Source: Cognataquiflexum gelatinilyticum | Lineage (GTDB): Bacteria; Bacteroidota; Bacteroidia; Cytophagales; Cyclobacteriaceae | Length of the DNA stretch: 64,000 nt | Reading direction: 5' to 3' | NCBI RefSeq assembly: GCF_024813435.1 | Contig: NZ_JANAEZ010000001.1 | Span: 1-64,000, forward strand | Shown: positions 18,298 through 26,431 of the stretch, in pieces | Position numbering within the stretch: the stretch's first letter is position 1 | How the letters are laid out: each line of letters starts with the position of its first letter | Translations under genes and position numbers: made by a program | The notes under the pieces: generated by a model | Told to the model about the DNA's origin: nothing | Seen by the model: the letters and a program-made list of their open reading frames with translations, nothing else | The model's database searches: none

Positions 18298-19182
18298 ATG
18301 GTGGCATTTATTTGGATTTCACTCGCCATCCTTACGGTTTGGTTTACCCTTGTATTGACGAGGGATTTTCTCAGACATAAAAAAAGGTTGGAACCTAGCA
18401 GTTGGAGAAAAACTTCCGTGATCGGATTTGTGGTCAATTTTTTTGATGTGTTGGGTATTGGTGCCTTTGCTCCTCAAACAGCGTTGTTAAAATTCACCAA
18501 ACAAACCGAGGACAAGCTTATTCCCGGTACAATGAATGTTGCCAATACGCTTCCTGTATTGTTACAGGCACTGATTTTTATCACGATCATTGAAGTCGAG
18601 CCAAAAACACTTATTCTGATGCTTGTCTCGGCTGCAATCGGGGCCATCGTTGGTGCAGGAGTAATTTCAAAACTTTCCGAACGTAAAATCAGGCTGACTA
18701 TGGGATTTGCTTTGCTCATTACAGCCGGTTTTATGCTTGCCCGCAACTTGGATTGGATCCAAGGAGGTGGCGAGGCTATAGGCCTTGAAGGAGGTAAACT
18801 TCTGATTGCGATCGTTGCCAACTTTTTTCTGGGTGCGTTAATGACTGCCGGTATTGGTTTGTATGCCCCTTGTATGGCTTTGGTTTTTGCGCTTGGGATG
18901 TCGCCGCAGGTGGCTTTTCCGATCATGATGGGATCATGTGCTTTTTTGATGCCGCCCGCATCCATTCGTTTTATCCGTGAAGGAGCCTATAATAGAAAAG
19001 CTGCAGTAGCCATGGCCATTCCGGGTGTGGTGGCCGTGCTGATTGCTGCATTCATTGTGAAATCGTTGCCATTGGATATTCTCAGATGGCTTGTGATTGT
19101 CGTTATTCTTTACACTTCCACAGTGATGCTGAGAGCTGGATTGGTTCAAAAGGAATTGAGTATGGATTTGGAGAAAAAGTGA
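18298..19182 (+). CDS. TauE/SafE family sulfite exporter-like permease
   Basis: 294 residues with about eight hydrophobic helices and internal pseudo-symmetry: FVVNFFDVLGIGAFAPQTAL in the first half and FFLGALMTAGIGLYAPCMAL in the second, the two GxG-rich TauE/SafE signature loops. The family exports or takes up organosulfonates, sulfite or related small anions across the inner membrane. No sulfur-metabolism gene adjoins it. A decayed fragment homologous to its second half lies downstream, beyond the GreB-like gene. Confidence 0.85.
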   Translation: MVAFIWISLAILTVWFTLVLTRDFLRHKKRLEPSSWRKTSVIGFVVNFFDVLGIGAFAPQTALLKFTKQTEDKLIPGTMNVANTLPVLLQALIFITIIEVEPKTLILMLVSAAIGAIVGAGVISKLSERKIRLTMGFALLITAGFMLARNLDWIQGGGEAIGLEGGKLLIAIVANFFLGALMTAGIGLYAPCMALVFALGMSPQVAFPIMMGSCAFLMPPASIRFIREGAYNRKAAVAMAIPGVVAVLIAAFIVKSLPLDILRWLVIVVILYTSTVMLRAGLVQKELSMDLEKK

Positions 19183-19200
19183 ATTGGAATTATTTTGAAA

Positions 19201-19716
19201 CTACTTTTGATACTCTATTTTAAGAATTTTCCATACAAAATCACCCATTTTTGTATTCACTATCACCTCATCTCCAACAGCTTTACCAAGAAGCGATTTA
19301 GCCATGGGAGAGTCCATAGAGATATAATCCTTGTTACCTATTAACTCCTCGTAACCAACAATACGAAAACGATTTTGAAGACCTTTCTTTTCGTTTTTAA
19401 TTTCTACCCAAGCACCAAAATTCACTATTCCTTCTTGGTTGGGGTGATAGTCAATAACTTTAAAGTCATCAATACACTTTCGCAAATAACGTAGGCGATT
19501 ATCAATTTCTCGAAGACGTTTTTTGTTATAATGGTAATCGGCATTTTCTGAACGATCTCCCAAACTTGCGGCCCATGCAACCTTAGCGGTAACGTCTGGA
19601 CGTTCAACTCGCCATAAATGATCATGTTCTTCCTTTAATTTTTGTAAACCTTCGGAAGTAATAAATTGTGAGCGATTGAGTTTTGGAAGAGTTGATTCTG
19701 GGATTTTTCGCCTCAT
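19201..19716 (-). CDS. GreA/GreB family transcription elongation factor (GreB-like)
   Basis: Start MRRKIPESTLPKLN gives 171 residues; an ATG 30 bp upstream would add MKIFKVRSFI, which is not family-like. The N-terminal coiled coil carries the conserved tip AASLGDRSENADYHYNKKRL with acidic catalytic residues that reach into the RNA polymerase channel. The C-terminal FKBP-like domain includes GAWVEI and MDSPMAKSLLGKAVGDEV. Gre factors rescue backtracked polymerase by stimulating transcript cleavage. The R-E-I-D-x-R-L-R-Y-L segment is GreB-like. The gene lies on the opposite strand between an intact TauE/SafE gene and the remnant of another. Confidence 0.9.
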   Translation of the reverse strand: MRRKIPESTLPKLNRSQFITSEGLQKLKEEHDHLWRVERPDVTAKVAWAASLGDRSENADYHYNKKRLREIDNRLRYLRKCIDDFKVIDYHPNQEGIVNFGAWVEIKNEKKGLQNRFRIVGYEELIGNKDYISMDSPMAKSLLGKAVGDEVIVNTKMGDFVWKILKIEYQK

Positions 19717-19756
19717 GATAAATGATCTTACTTTGAAAATTTTCACAAGATAATAT

Positions 19757-19985
19757 AATGATGGGATAGGTTTGTATGCTCCTTGTATGGCCTTGGTTTT
19801 ACACTTGGAATGTCACCTCAGGTTGCCTTTCCGATCATGATGCGTTCATGTGCTTTTTTGATGCCGCCTGCCTCAATACGATTTATTCGTGCTGGTGCAT
19901 ACAATTGAAAAGCAGCCATGGCTATTGCAATTCCGGGTGTAGTGGCCGAATTGATGGCTGCATTTATAGTGAAATCTTTACCATT
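19757..19985 (+). pseudogene. Decayed TauE/SafE permease fragment
   Basis: This stretch aligns base by base with the 3' part of the intact TauE/SafE gene (about 18843-19074). It translates as GLYAPCMALV, then after a 1-nt deletion near 19800 as LGMSPQVAFPIMM...PPASIRFIRAGAYN, an in-frame TGA at 19906-19908, then KAAMAIAIPGVVAE. Both the frameshift and the stop are plain. The 5' half and the true 3' end are missing. DNA differences from the intact copy are numerous, so this is an old or independently acquired homologue, not a recent duplicate. Confidence 0.9.
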
Positions 19986-20023
19986 CCTAAAAATTACAGG
20001 GATATTTTCAATTCCAAATTTGA

Positions 20024-20908
20024 TTAATATTTAAGCTTTTCCTCTTTATCCCAAAGCCCCCAATAGGCGCCCACATCTCCTTCAGCACCGACTTTCCATG
20101 ACTCATCAAATGATGAAAAATAAAAAATTTCAATATTCTCCTCTTTAGACCACTTCTGTGTATTGATGAAATATTTGATAAAATTTTCATCAGAGGGCAT
20201 GGCAGCTCCTAAGTTGGTTCCCTGACTCGGCCAACCGGTTTCACTGATGATAACAGGTTTTCCTTTGGTAGCACGTTTTGCCCTGTTATACATTTCCTTC
20301 ATGTATAACAATGAATAGTCTATATGACATCCTTCCCAATAAGGATAGCAATTGGCCAGGATAATATCACAGGCTTCAGCAATTTTTGGATAATCCTCAA
20401 ATTCATAATAGGCATCTACATAACCAACAGGAATCCCATTAATTGCGGATTTTACTTTTTGCATGAAGGTTAAAAGCTCGTCCTCGGTGAGGTCACCACG
20501 GTACATGACTTCATTTCCAACTGCGGCAATGTCGACATATCCTTCATTGGAGATCTTGATCAGATTTTCTATCTCCAGCTGATTGATTTTGTCATCCTTA
20601 CCCAGCCATGCGCCTACTAAAGTTTTCAACCCATATTCCTTGGCGATTTTTGGAATCAGCTCATTGCCATCCGTACAGGAGAAAGAGCGAACCCAAGATG
20701 TATAGGGCCGGATGATTTCCAATCTCCTTCTTATCTGTTCCTCTGAAATGATGTCTCCGGGTTTTTGTCCTTCTGTGTAAGGGCTGAAGCCAATCCCATG
20801 CATCCCAAAATCCAGAACTTTTCTATACAATTCCTTCAAGGTTTCAAAAGAAGCACCCTCAAATGAAACACCTGCCAAGGATAATAATTTTTCAGCTTTT
20901 GAAGACAT
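20024..20908 (-). CDS. Cytoplasmic GH17 family glycoside hydrolase
   Basis: 294 residues without signal peptide. GH17 hallmarks are present: the acid/base Glu133 in AVGNEV (129-134) and the nucleophile Glu223 in SETGWP (222-227), on a TIM barrel starting at GIGFSPYTEG. Known GH17 enzymes cleave or transglycosylate beta-1,3-glucans. It starts 2 bp after the stop of the transporter-GH17 fusion and is closely similar to that protein's C-terminal domain (both have WVRSFSCTDGNE and the FSSFDESWK motif), so one arose from the other by duplication. It is the last gene of the operon. Being intracellular, it probably trims imported oligosaccharides. Confidence 0.85.
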   Translation of the reverse strand: MSSKAEKLLSLAGVSFEGASFETLKELYRKVLDFGMHGIGFSPYTEGQKPGDIISEEQIRRRLEIIRPYTSWVRSFSCTDGNELIPKIAKEYGLKTLVGAWLGKDDKINQLEIENLIKISNEGYVDIAAVGNEVMYRGDLTEDELLTFMQKVKSAINGIPVGYVDAYYEFEDYPKIAEACDIILANCYPYWEGCHIDYSLLYMKEMYNRAKRATKGKPVIISETGWPSQGTNLGAAMPSDENFIKYFINTQKWSKEENIEIFYFSSFDESWKVGAEGDVGAYWGLWDKEEKLKY

Positions 20909-20910
20909 TC

Positions 20911-23253
20911 CTAGATGTATTTTAAGTTTTCATTTTTATCCCAAATTCCCCAACGTTGACCGACATCACCTTCATGGTGTATTTTCCATGACTCATCGAA
21001 TGAGGAAAAATAGTACATGTCTACCTTCTCTTGTTGGGACCAATTGTTAGCATTAATAAAGTACTTCATTGCGTTCTCTTCAGAAGGTTCGGCGTCTTGG
21101 ACTTTATCTCCCTGATTCGGCCAACCTGTTTCTGTAATGATGATTTTTTTACCATTTGCAATGCTTTTTGTAGACTCATACATTTGCTGCAAATGGGAAG
21201 ATGCTTCTTCAATACTTTTTCCTTCCCAAAAAGGATAACAGTTTGCTAATAAGATATCACAGGCATCCACCAGTAAGGGATGCTTTTGGTGCTGAAAATA
21301 GGTATCGACGTAGCTGACAGGCGTATTGGGTAGGGATTCTTTCACTTCCTTGATGTAATCTATTATTTCCTGCTCCGTCAATTCATTTCGAAGTAAAACC
21401 TCATTGCCAACCACGGCGATATCCACAAATCCCTGTTGTGCCAAGCTGATCAGGTTTTTAATCTCCTGTTCATTTTTCGCTTTATCGACTCCTATCCAAG
21501 CGCCCACCATCGTCTTGAGTCCTTTTTCATGGGCTGCTTTAGGAATGTATTCATTTCCGTCTGTACATGAAAAAGAGCGAACCCATTTGACATGTTTTGA
21601 AACCAAGTCCATTCTCCTCCGAATTTGATTTTCGGATAACTGATCACCTACATTCTGACCTTCCAAATAGGGGCTAAAGCATAGGCCATGAATGCCCGAA
21701 TCAAATGTTTTGGAAAAGAGTTGCTTTATTTCGGAGTTTGATTTATTTGAAAAATCAATGTCTGTATTAGAAGAAAATTCATTTTGCACTTTGGCCAATA
21801 CCGCTGAATTTTCATTTTGCGAATATGGGTTTTCAAGGTTTTTTTTGGCCTCTGCCCGCTTTTTTAATTCTTCACGGATTTCGTTGGCCCTTTTTTCATC
21901 CACATCATAGTCATGCATGAGGTACATGGCTGCTATGGTTCCCAACATCGGAAGCCCCGAGAAGAAAATCCTCAGACCATCCACAGCACCTTCAGGCTGA
22001 ACCGCTGCATTTCCATCAAAACCTACTACCGTCAGAATCAATCCACTCAAACCGCCTGCTATGGCAAATCCGAACTTCACCATATACCAATAAATTGCAC
22101 CGAATACTCCTTCCCTTCGTTTTCCGTAATTCAATTCGTCTAAGTCGATCACATCGGCAGTCATTGACATCATCAACACAAAAAGACTCCCGATTCCAAA
22201 AGAGTGTAATGGAAGGGAAAAGATGAACATCCAAGGCTTGCCCGGCACAAAAAGAAACCACAAAGAAAGATATCCGACTAAGGCAATGCCTTGGGATACC
22301 ATGAAGGCATTTTTCTTACCAATCTTTTTGGACATCCTAGCTACTACAGGAATGACAATAAAGGTAGTGACCAATGCACCGATACTTCCGAATAAGGGCG
22401 TCCAATAGCCGGCTGCCCCGGCATCGCCATTAAACAAATGCCAAACCACTATAAAAAAGACAAAGCCTGCTACTGTATTAAAAGCATTGAAGATGAAAAA
22501 TGTGGAAATACACAATTTTCTAAATGGTGTTGAGGAAAAGGCTTCTTTGAAGCCTCTGATGATTTGGGAAATACTATCTCCAATTGCATTGAATGTCAGC
22601 GGTGAGAAATTTTCATTTTTGGTGGATTTACTTGGAATAAAAATGGCAGGAACCATGGCACAAACGGCAAAAATAACCCCAACCCAAATGGCAAGTTCTC
22701 GTGTAGCAGCTTCCGGGGATGGGAACCAGCTAGGGTCGTACATGATGACCCAAAACCAAGGTGCAATCACCCATGCCCACTGCCCAATCCATTGGGCTAT
22801 GGCCATAATTTGGGTACGCTCATGGAAATCCTCACTCATTTCATAGCCCATGGCTACATAAGGCACACTGAAAATAGTAAGCCCGAGGTAAAAGGCAAAA
22901 GACCCAAATAGAAAATAGGTGAAGTTATAATTCACGCTGTTATCCCCATAAAGCTGCCACATTACCGAAAAGGTAATCCCCATTAAAATAGCGCCGATAA
23001 ATACATATTGTCTTCGCCTTCCCCATCTGGATTTGGTATTATCTGAGACAAAGCCCATGATAGGATCTGTTACAGCATCGAATACACGCGGAAGGAAGTA
23101 AACGATTCCCCACATCCAGCCTGGGAATCCCAGGTTTTGCACTAGCACCACCATAAATATCCCTAGGGAAGCAGGAAACATTTGGTTGGCTAACATACCA
23201 ACGCCGAAGGCAATTTTTTGGCCCATCGGGACTTTACTCGAGGTGGTTGACAT
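20911..23253 (-). CDS. GPH-type MFS sugar transporter fused to a cytoplasmic GH17 domain
   Basis: 780 residues in two parts. Residues 1-450 are a 12-helix glycoside-pentoside-hexuronide symporter: PRVFDAVTDPIMGFVSD (55-71) then RWGRRRQY is the MelB-type signature. A charged linker (about 450-505) follows. Residues 506-780 are a GH17 domain with acid/base Glu618 (VVGNEV) and nucleophile Glu708 (TETGWP). Twelve helices put the C-terminus in the cytoplasm, so the hydrolase would meet sugar as it leaves the transporter. There is no stop or frameshift at the junction, and the reading frame is continuous through it. The domain resembles the free GH17 encoded next. Substrate is inferred to be beta-gluco-oligosaccharide. 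Confidence 0.85.
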   Translation of the reverse strand: MSTTSSKVPMGQKIAFGVGMLANQMFPASLGIFMVVLVQNLGFPGWMWGIVYFLPRVFDAVTDPIMGFVSDNTKSRWGRRRQYVFIGAILMGITFSVMWQLYGDNSVNYNFTYFLFGSFAFYLGLTIFSVPYVAMGYEMSEDFHERTQIMAIAQWIGQWAWVIAPWFWVIMYDPSWFPSPEAATRELAIWVGVIFAVCAMVPAIFIPSKSTKNENFSPLTFNAIGDSISQIIRGFKEAFSSTPFRKLCISTFFIFNAFNTVAGFVFFIVVWHLFNGDAGAAGYWTPLFGSIGALVTTFIVIPVVARMSKKIGKKNAFMVSQGIALVGYLSLWFLFVPGKPWMFIFSLPLHSFGIGSLFVLMMSMTADVIDLDELNYGKRREGVFGAIYWYMVKFGFAIAGGLSGLILTVVGFDGNAAVQPEGAVDGLRIFFSGLPMLGTIAAMYLMHDYDVDEKRANEIREELKKRAEAKKNLENPYSQNENSAVLAKVQNEFSSNTDIDFSNKSNSEIKQLFSKTFDSGIHGLCFSPYLEGQNVGDQLSENQIRRRMDLVSKHVKWVRSFSCTDGNEYIPKAAHEKGLKTMVGAWIGVDKAKNEQEIKNLISLAQQGFVDIAVVGNEVLLRNELTEQEIIDYIKEVKESLPNTPVSYVDTYFQHQKHPLLVDACDILLANCYPFWEGKSIEEASSHLQQMYESTKSIANGKKIIITETGWPNQGDKVQDAEPSEENAMKYFINANNWSQQEKVDMYYFSSFDESWKIHHEGDVGQRWGIWDKNENLKYI

Positions 23254-23315
23254 AGTTGTTAGGGTTTATTAGTGACTTTTTGATCGAAAATAAAGTGAGT
23301 ATTTACGGTAAAATT

Positions 23316-24581
23316 TTACTTTGCCGGTGGCACCAATACTTCCTTAAAAAGTGCTTCCATGTCTCCACCATATGTTTTTGTAATTGGGTTACCATCTCTG
23401 CCCAAACCCTCAAAAACACCTTTGTCTACCAATTCCCAAAGGGCAAATTTTGCTTCACCTTTGAGGGTGAAAAGCCCGAAATGATTTTCTGAACCGTTAG
23501 GATTTCCGGCATCTTTCCATTGCTCATTGAAAGCTTCAAAATAAAAACAGGAAATTCCTGATGTCGAAGTCCAATCACGCATGTGTTTGTAATAGAGCCC
23601 TTGCTTGTATTCGTCCGTTGCCCTAGATCCTTCTGATCCATAAAATCCATTAGATTCAGAAGCCCAACCGGTCTCACCGATATGGATCGGTTTTTCAACC
23701 CCCAGACTTTTTACATAATTGGCGACAGAATCATACTGCATTTTGGCAAAGTCTTTTGCCCTCAACATGGCTGCATCTATTTTTTCAATATCCGACTTTT
23801 GGCTTTGGTCTTCAGGAACAAACCAAAAAGCAGGATTATAATGGGTATTATGGTAAGGATAGGTGTGTAGGGAAATATAATCCACTGCTTTGACCAGTTT
23901 TGCAAGATCTTCGGTATGGTAGCTCGAGTCAGCACCTCCCCAGGATGAAAAATCATCGGAACAGGTAATCCATAATTCCTTTGGAAGTTTGCCTTCGGAT
24001 TTTAAAGATTGCAGGTGGTTTACCCATTTGAGTATGACTGAAGGCTGCACAAAATAACTGGTCGCCCATCTGACCATAGCTTCATTGCCTACTGCAAGGA
24101 TCTTTACAATCTCAGGGTATTGATTGGCAAGTGCTACAGCCCTTTCGATTTCTCCCTCATTTTGTTCGCTTTCCGCATCATGGTCAGGTGTTTGATCCGT
24201 CCACGCATTTTTACAATCTATCCAAGCACCCAACATCACATACATTTCAAAATCCGGGTTTTCGGTTTGAAGTTCTCGGATTGCCTTGAGCAAATTTGAA
24301 GCGTGGGGAAGTTGGACATTGTAGGTTCTCAATATTCTGATGCCCATTGCAGATAATATCTTTACGTCCTCTTTAAGTTCAGCTACGGTTGGCTGTTGCT
24401 CTCTTGATTTTTGGCGATACCCTTCATAAGATATAGCCATGTAATTGGGATTGCCTAAGATTTCTTTTGCTGTCACTTCTTTTTTGGTTAGTTGATTTGT
24501 CTCTTCTTTTGGTTTTGGGCTACAATAAAAACAGGTAGTTAATACTATACCTACCAGGATTAATTTCAATGATTTATCCAT
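23316..24581 (-). CDS. GH17 family lipoprotein (putative beta-1,3-glucan hydrolase)
   Basis: 421 residues. The N-terminus MDKSLKLILVGIVLTTCFYC is a lipoprotein signal with the acylated Cys at 17 or 20. The GH17 barrel has acid/base Glu167 in AVGNEAM and nucleophile Glu303 in GETGW, plus YISLHTYPYHN typical of the family. It is only distantly related to the two cytoplasmic GH17 domains of the operon. It probably sits in the periplasm or on the outer membrane and produces the oligosaccharides carried by the fused transporter; surface exposure is not proven by sequence. Gaps to neighbours are 44 and 62 bp, within one transcript. Confidence 0.85.
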   Translation of the reverse strand: MDKSLKLILVGIVLTTCFYCSPKPKEETNQLTKKEVTAKEILGNPNYMAISYEGYRQKSREQQPTVAELKEDVKILSAMGIRILRTYNVQLPHASNLLKAIRELQTENPDFEMYVMLGAWIDCKNAWTDQTPDHDAESEQNEGEIERAVALANQYPEIVKILAVGNEAMVRWATSYFVQPSVILKWVNHLQSLKSEGKLPKELWITCSDDFSSWGGADSSYHTEDLAKLVKAVDYISLHTYPYHNTHYNPAFWFVPEDQSQKSDIEKIDAAMLRAKDFAKMQYDSVANYVKSLGVEKPIHIGETGWASESNGFYGSEGSRATDEYKQGLYYKHMRDWTSTSGISCFYFEAFNEQWKDAGNPNGSENHFGLFTLKGEAKFALWELVDKGVFEGLGRDGNPITKTYGGDMEALFKEVLVPPAK

Positions 24582-24625
24582 TTTATTATAAGTTGTTTAT
24601 GGTTTCACCAATTTTATTTATTGAC

Positions 24626-26395
24626 CTATTTATTGCCAGCATACTTCAATCCAAAACCGATTGGAAAAAGCAGTTGGACTTCATTATCCCAAAAATTGGG
24701 ACCATACTTTCCTGCATAATCATCTTCTGATTTAGGCCATGTGTGGGGAAGTTTCCCTTTAAAATCGTGTTCACCGTAAAGGACCTCTGCTATACCATCA
24801 CCCTCAGACCCCGGCAACCATGCAACTACGAAGGCATCTGAATGTGCTATTTCTGAGGTGACAACCAATGGCCTCCCTGAAATTAAGATGGTTATAACTT
24901 TTTTCCCTTTCTGAACATAATTATTAATCAGCTGCATGTGTGCTTCCGTAAGAGTCAATTGATAAGCGTTCATTTCACCACCGATATCCCCAAAAAACTC
25001 AGCGTAGGGAGTTTCGCCAACTACCACAACCGCAACATCTGCTTCATGATTTTCGCTCCCGTCCCTATCATAGGCAACTTCTACGTTTGAAATTTTCCTA
25101 AAACCTTCCAAAATGGTAGTCGTTCCTTTGTAATTTTCTTTGGTTCCTTGCCAATTAACGGTCCAACCACCTGATTGTAAGCCTGAATTGTCTGCAAACT
25201 CGCCAACTACTACTATTTTGGTATCCTTCCCAAGGGGTAAGATATTTTCTCTGTTTTTTAGTAAAACCAAAGATTCGCGCACTGCTTGCCTAGCTACTTC
25301 GCGGTGTGCTTTAATACCGATTTTTTTGGTTTGTTTATTATCCGGAAAAGGATTGTCAAATAATCCCAATCGGAATTTTTGTCGCAAAATTCTGCGAACG
25401 GCATCCTTTACTCTTTCTAAAGGAACAACTTCATTTGCAACAGCATCTTTCAGTCCGTTTTGAAATCCTTCCAAATCACCATCTACAGCCATTACCATGT
25501 CAATGCCCGCATTGATGATATCATTTTCCCCAAACCTTGAATACCCCTTCCAGTCTGAAACAACGATTCCATCAAATTTCATTTCGCCCTTTAATAGATC
25601 TGTGATCAACGCTTTATGCGCGTGCATCGAAATGCCATCCATTTTGTTAAAAGAGGCCATAACCGCACCCACTCCTTCATCAACTGCAGCCTGATAGGGG
25701 GGGAGGAGTCTTATTTTAACCTCATCAAGGGATAAGGAGGAGTTTCCTCCTTCGACACCAAAATCTGTAGAACCATCACCAATGAAGTGTTTTGCTGTTG
25801 CCAATACATTTTCACTTTTGCTGAGATCACCTTGATGTCCACGGACCGAAGCTCTAGTCAATTCCACGGTTATATCCGTCCTTTCAGAAAAAGCTTCGTA
25901 AACTCTGCCCCATTTTTCATTGTATGGAATGGCCACACATGGTGAAAAAACCCAGTTAAAACCGGTTGCCTGCGCCTCCAATGCTGTAATTTCGGCAATT
26001 TGCCTGACCAAGCCGGGATTTGCTGTAGCCCCCAAACCAATATTATGTGGAAAAATCGTGGCACCTTCAAATGTGTTCTGGCCATGAATGGCATCTACGC
26101 CAAACAGCAAAGGAATTCCCAAACGCGTTGACAAAGCCTGCTTTTGTAATTCGAAAAATTTGGCTTGCCATTCAGAAGCATGCTGCCCCGGGACCGGACC
26201 CTGAGTATGGATAACGGACCCGATGAATTTTGTCCTCACATCATCTCCTGAAATATCATCAAAATGCCTTACTTGGGTCATTTGGCCGATCATTTCATCA
26301 ACCGACATCATTGCGATCAATGATTCGATTTTTTCCTCAATGATTTGAACATTTTTCAATTTTTTATCCATCAGTTTTTTCAAAAGGACAAGCAA
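24626..26395 (-). CDS. GH3 family beta-glucosidase, cytoplasmic
   Basis: 589 residues; a start eight codons in (MDKKLKNVQ) is also possible. The nucleophile is Asp281 in GIVVSDWKGY, and KHFIGDG (202-208) and FGVDAIHGQN (98-107) are typical GH3 substrate-binding loops. The C-terminal alpha/beta sandwich carries VAVVVVGETPYAE and WLPGSEGDGIAEVL. There is no signal peptide, unlike most Bacteroidota GH3 enzymes, which fits intracellular action on imported oligosaccharides. It sits 36 bp behind the phosphorylase gene. Likely action: removal of terminal beta-linked glucose; linkage preference not shown. Confidence 0.9.
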   Translation of the reverse strand: MLVLLKKLMDKKLKNVQIIEEKIESLIAMMSVDEMIGQMTQVRHFDDISGDDVRTKFIGSVIHTQGPVPGQHASEWQAKFFELQKQALSTRLGIPLLFGVDAIHGQNTFEGATIFPHNIGLGATANPGLVRQIAEITALEAQATGFNWVFSPCVAIPYNEKWGRVYEAFSERTDITVELTRASVRGHQGDLSKSENVLATAKHFIGDGSTDFGVEGGNSSLSLDEVKIRLLPPYQAAVDEGVGAVMASFNKMDGISMHAHKALITDLLKGEMKFDGIVVSDWKGYSRFGENDIINAGIDMVMAVDGDLEGFQNGLKDAVANEVVPLERVKDAVRRILRQKFRLGLFDNPFPDNKQTKKIGIKAHREVARQAVRESLVLLKNRENILPLGKDTKIVVVGEFADNSGLQSGGWTVNWQGTKENYKGTTTILEGFRKISNVEVAYDRDGSENHEADVAVVVVGETPYAEFFGDIGGEMNAYQLTLTEAHMQLINNYVQKGKKVITILISGRPLVVTSEIAHSDAFVVAWLPGSEGDGIAEVLYGEHDFKGKLPHTWPKSEDDYAGKYGPNFWDNEVQLLFPIGFGLKYAGNK

Positions 26396-26431
26396 AAAGC
26401 CAAGAACAATTCAGGGATTAGGTGTTTTCTA

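Noticed and set aside
19776..20027. A plus-strand open frame beside the GH17 gene
   Set aside because: It is a shifted frame through the TauE/SafE remnant; the homologous frame is another one and is broken.
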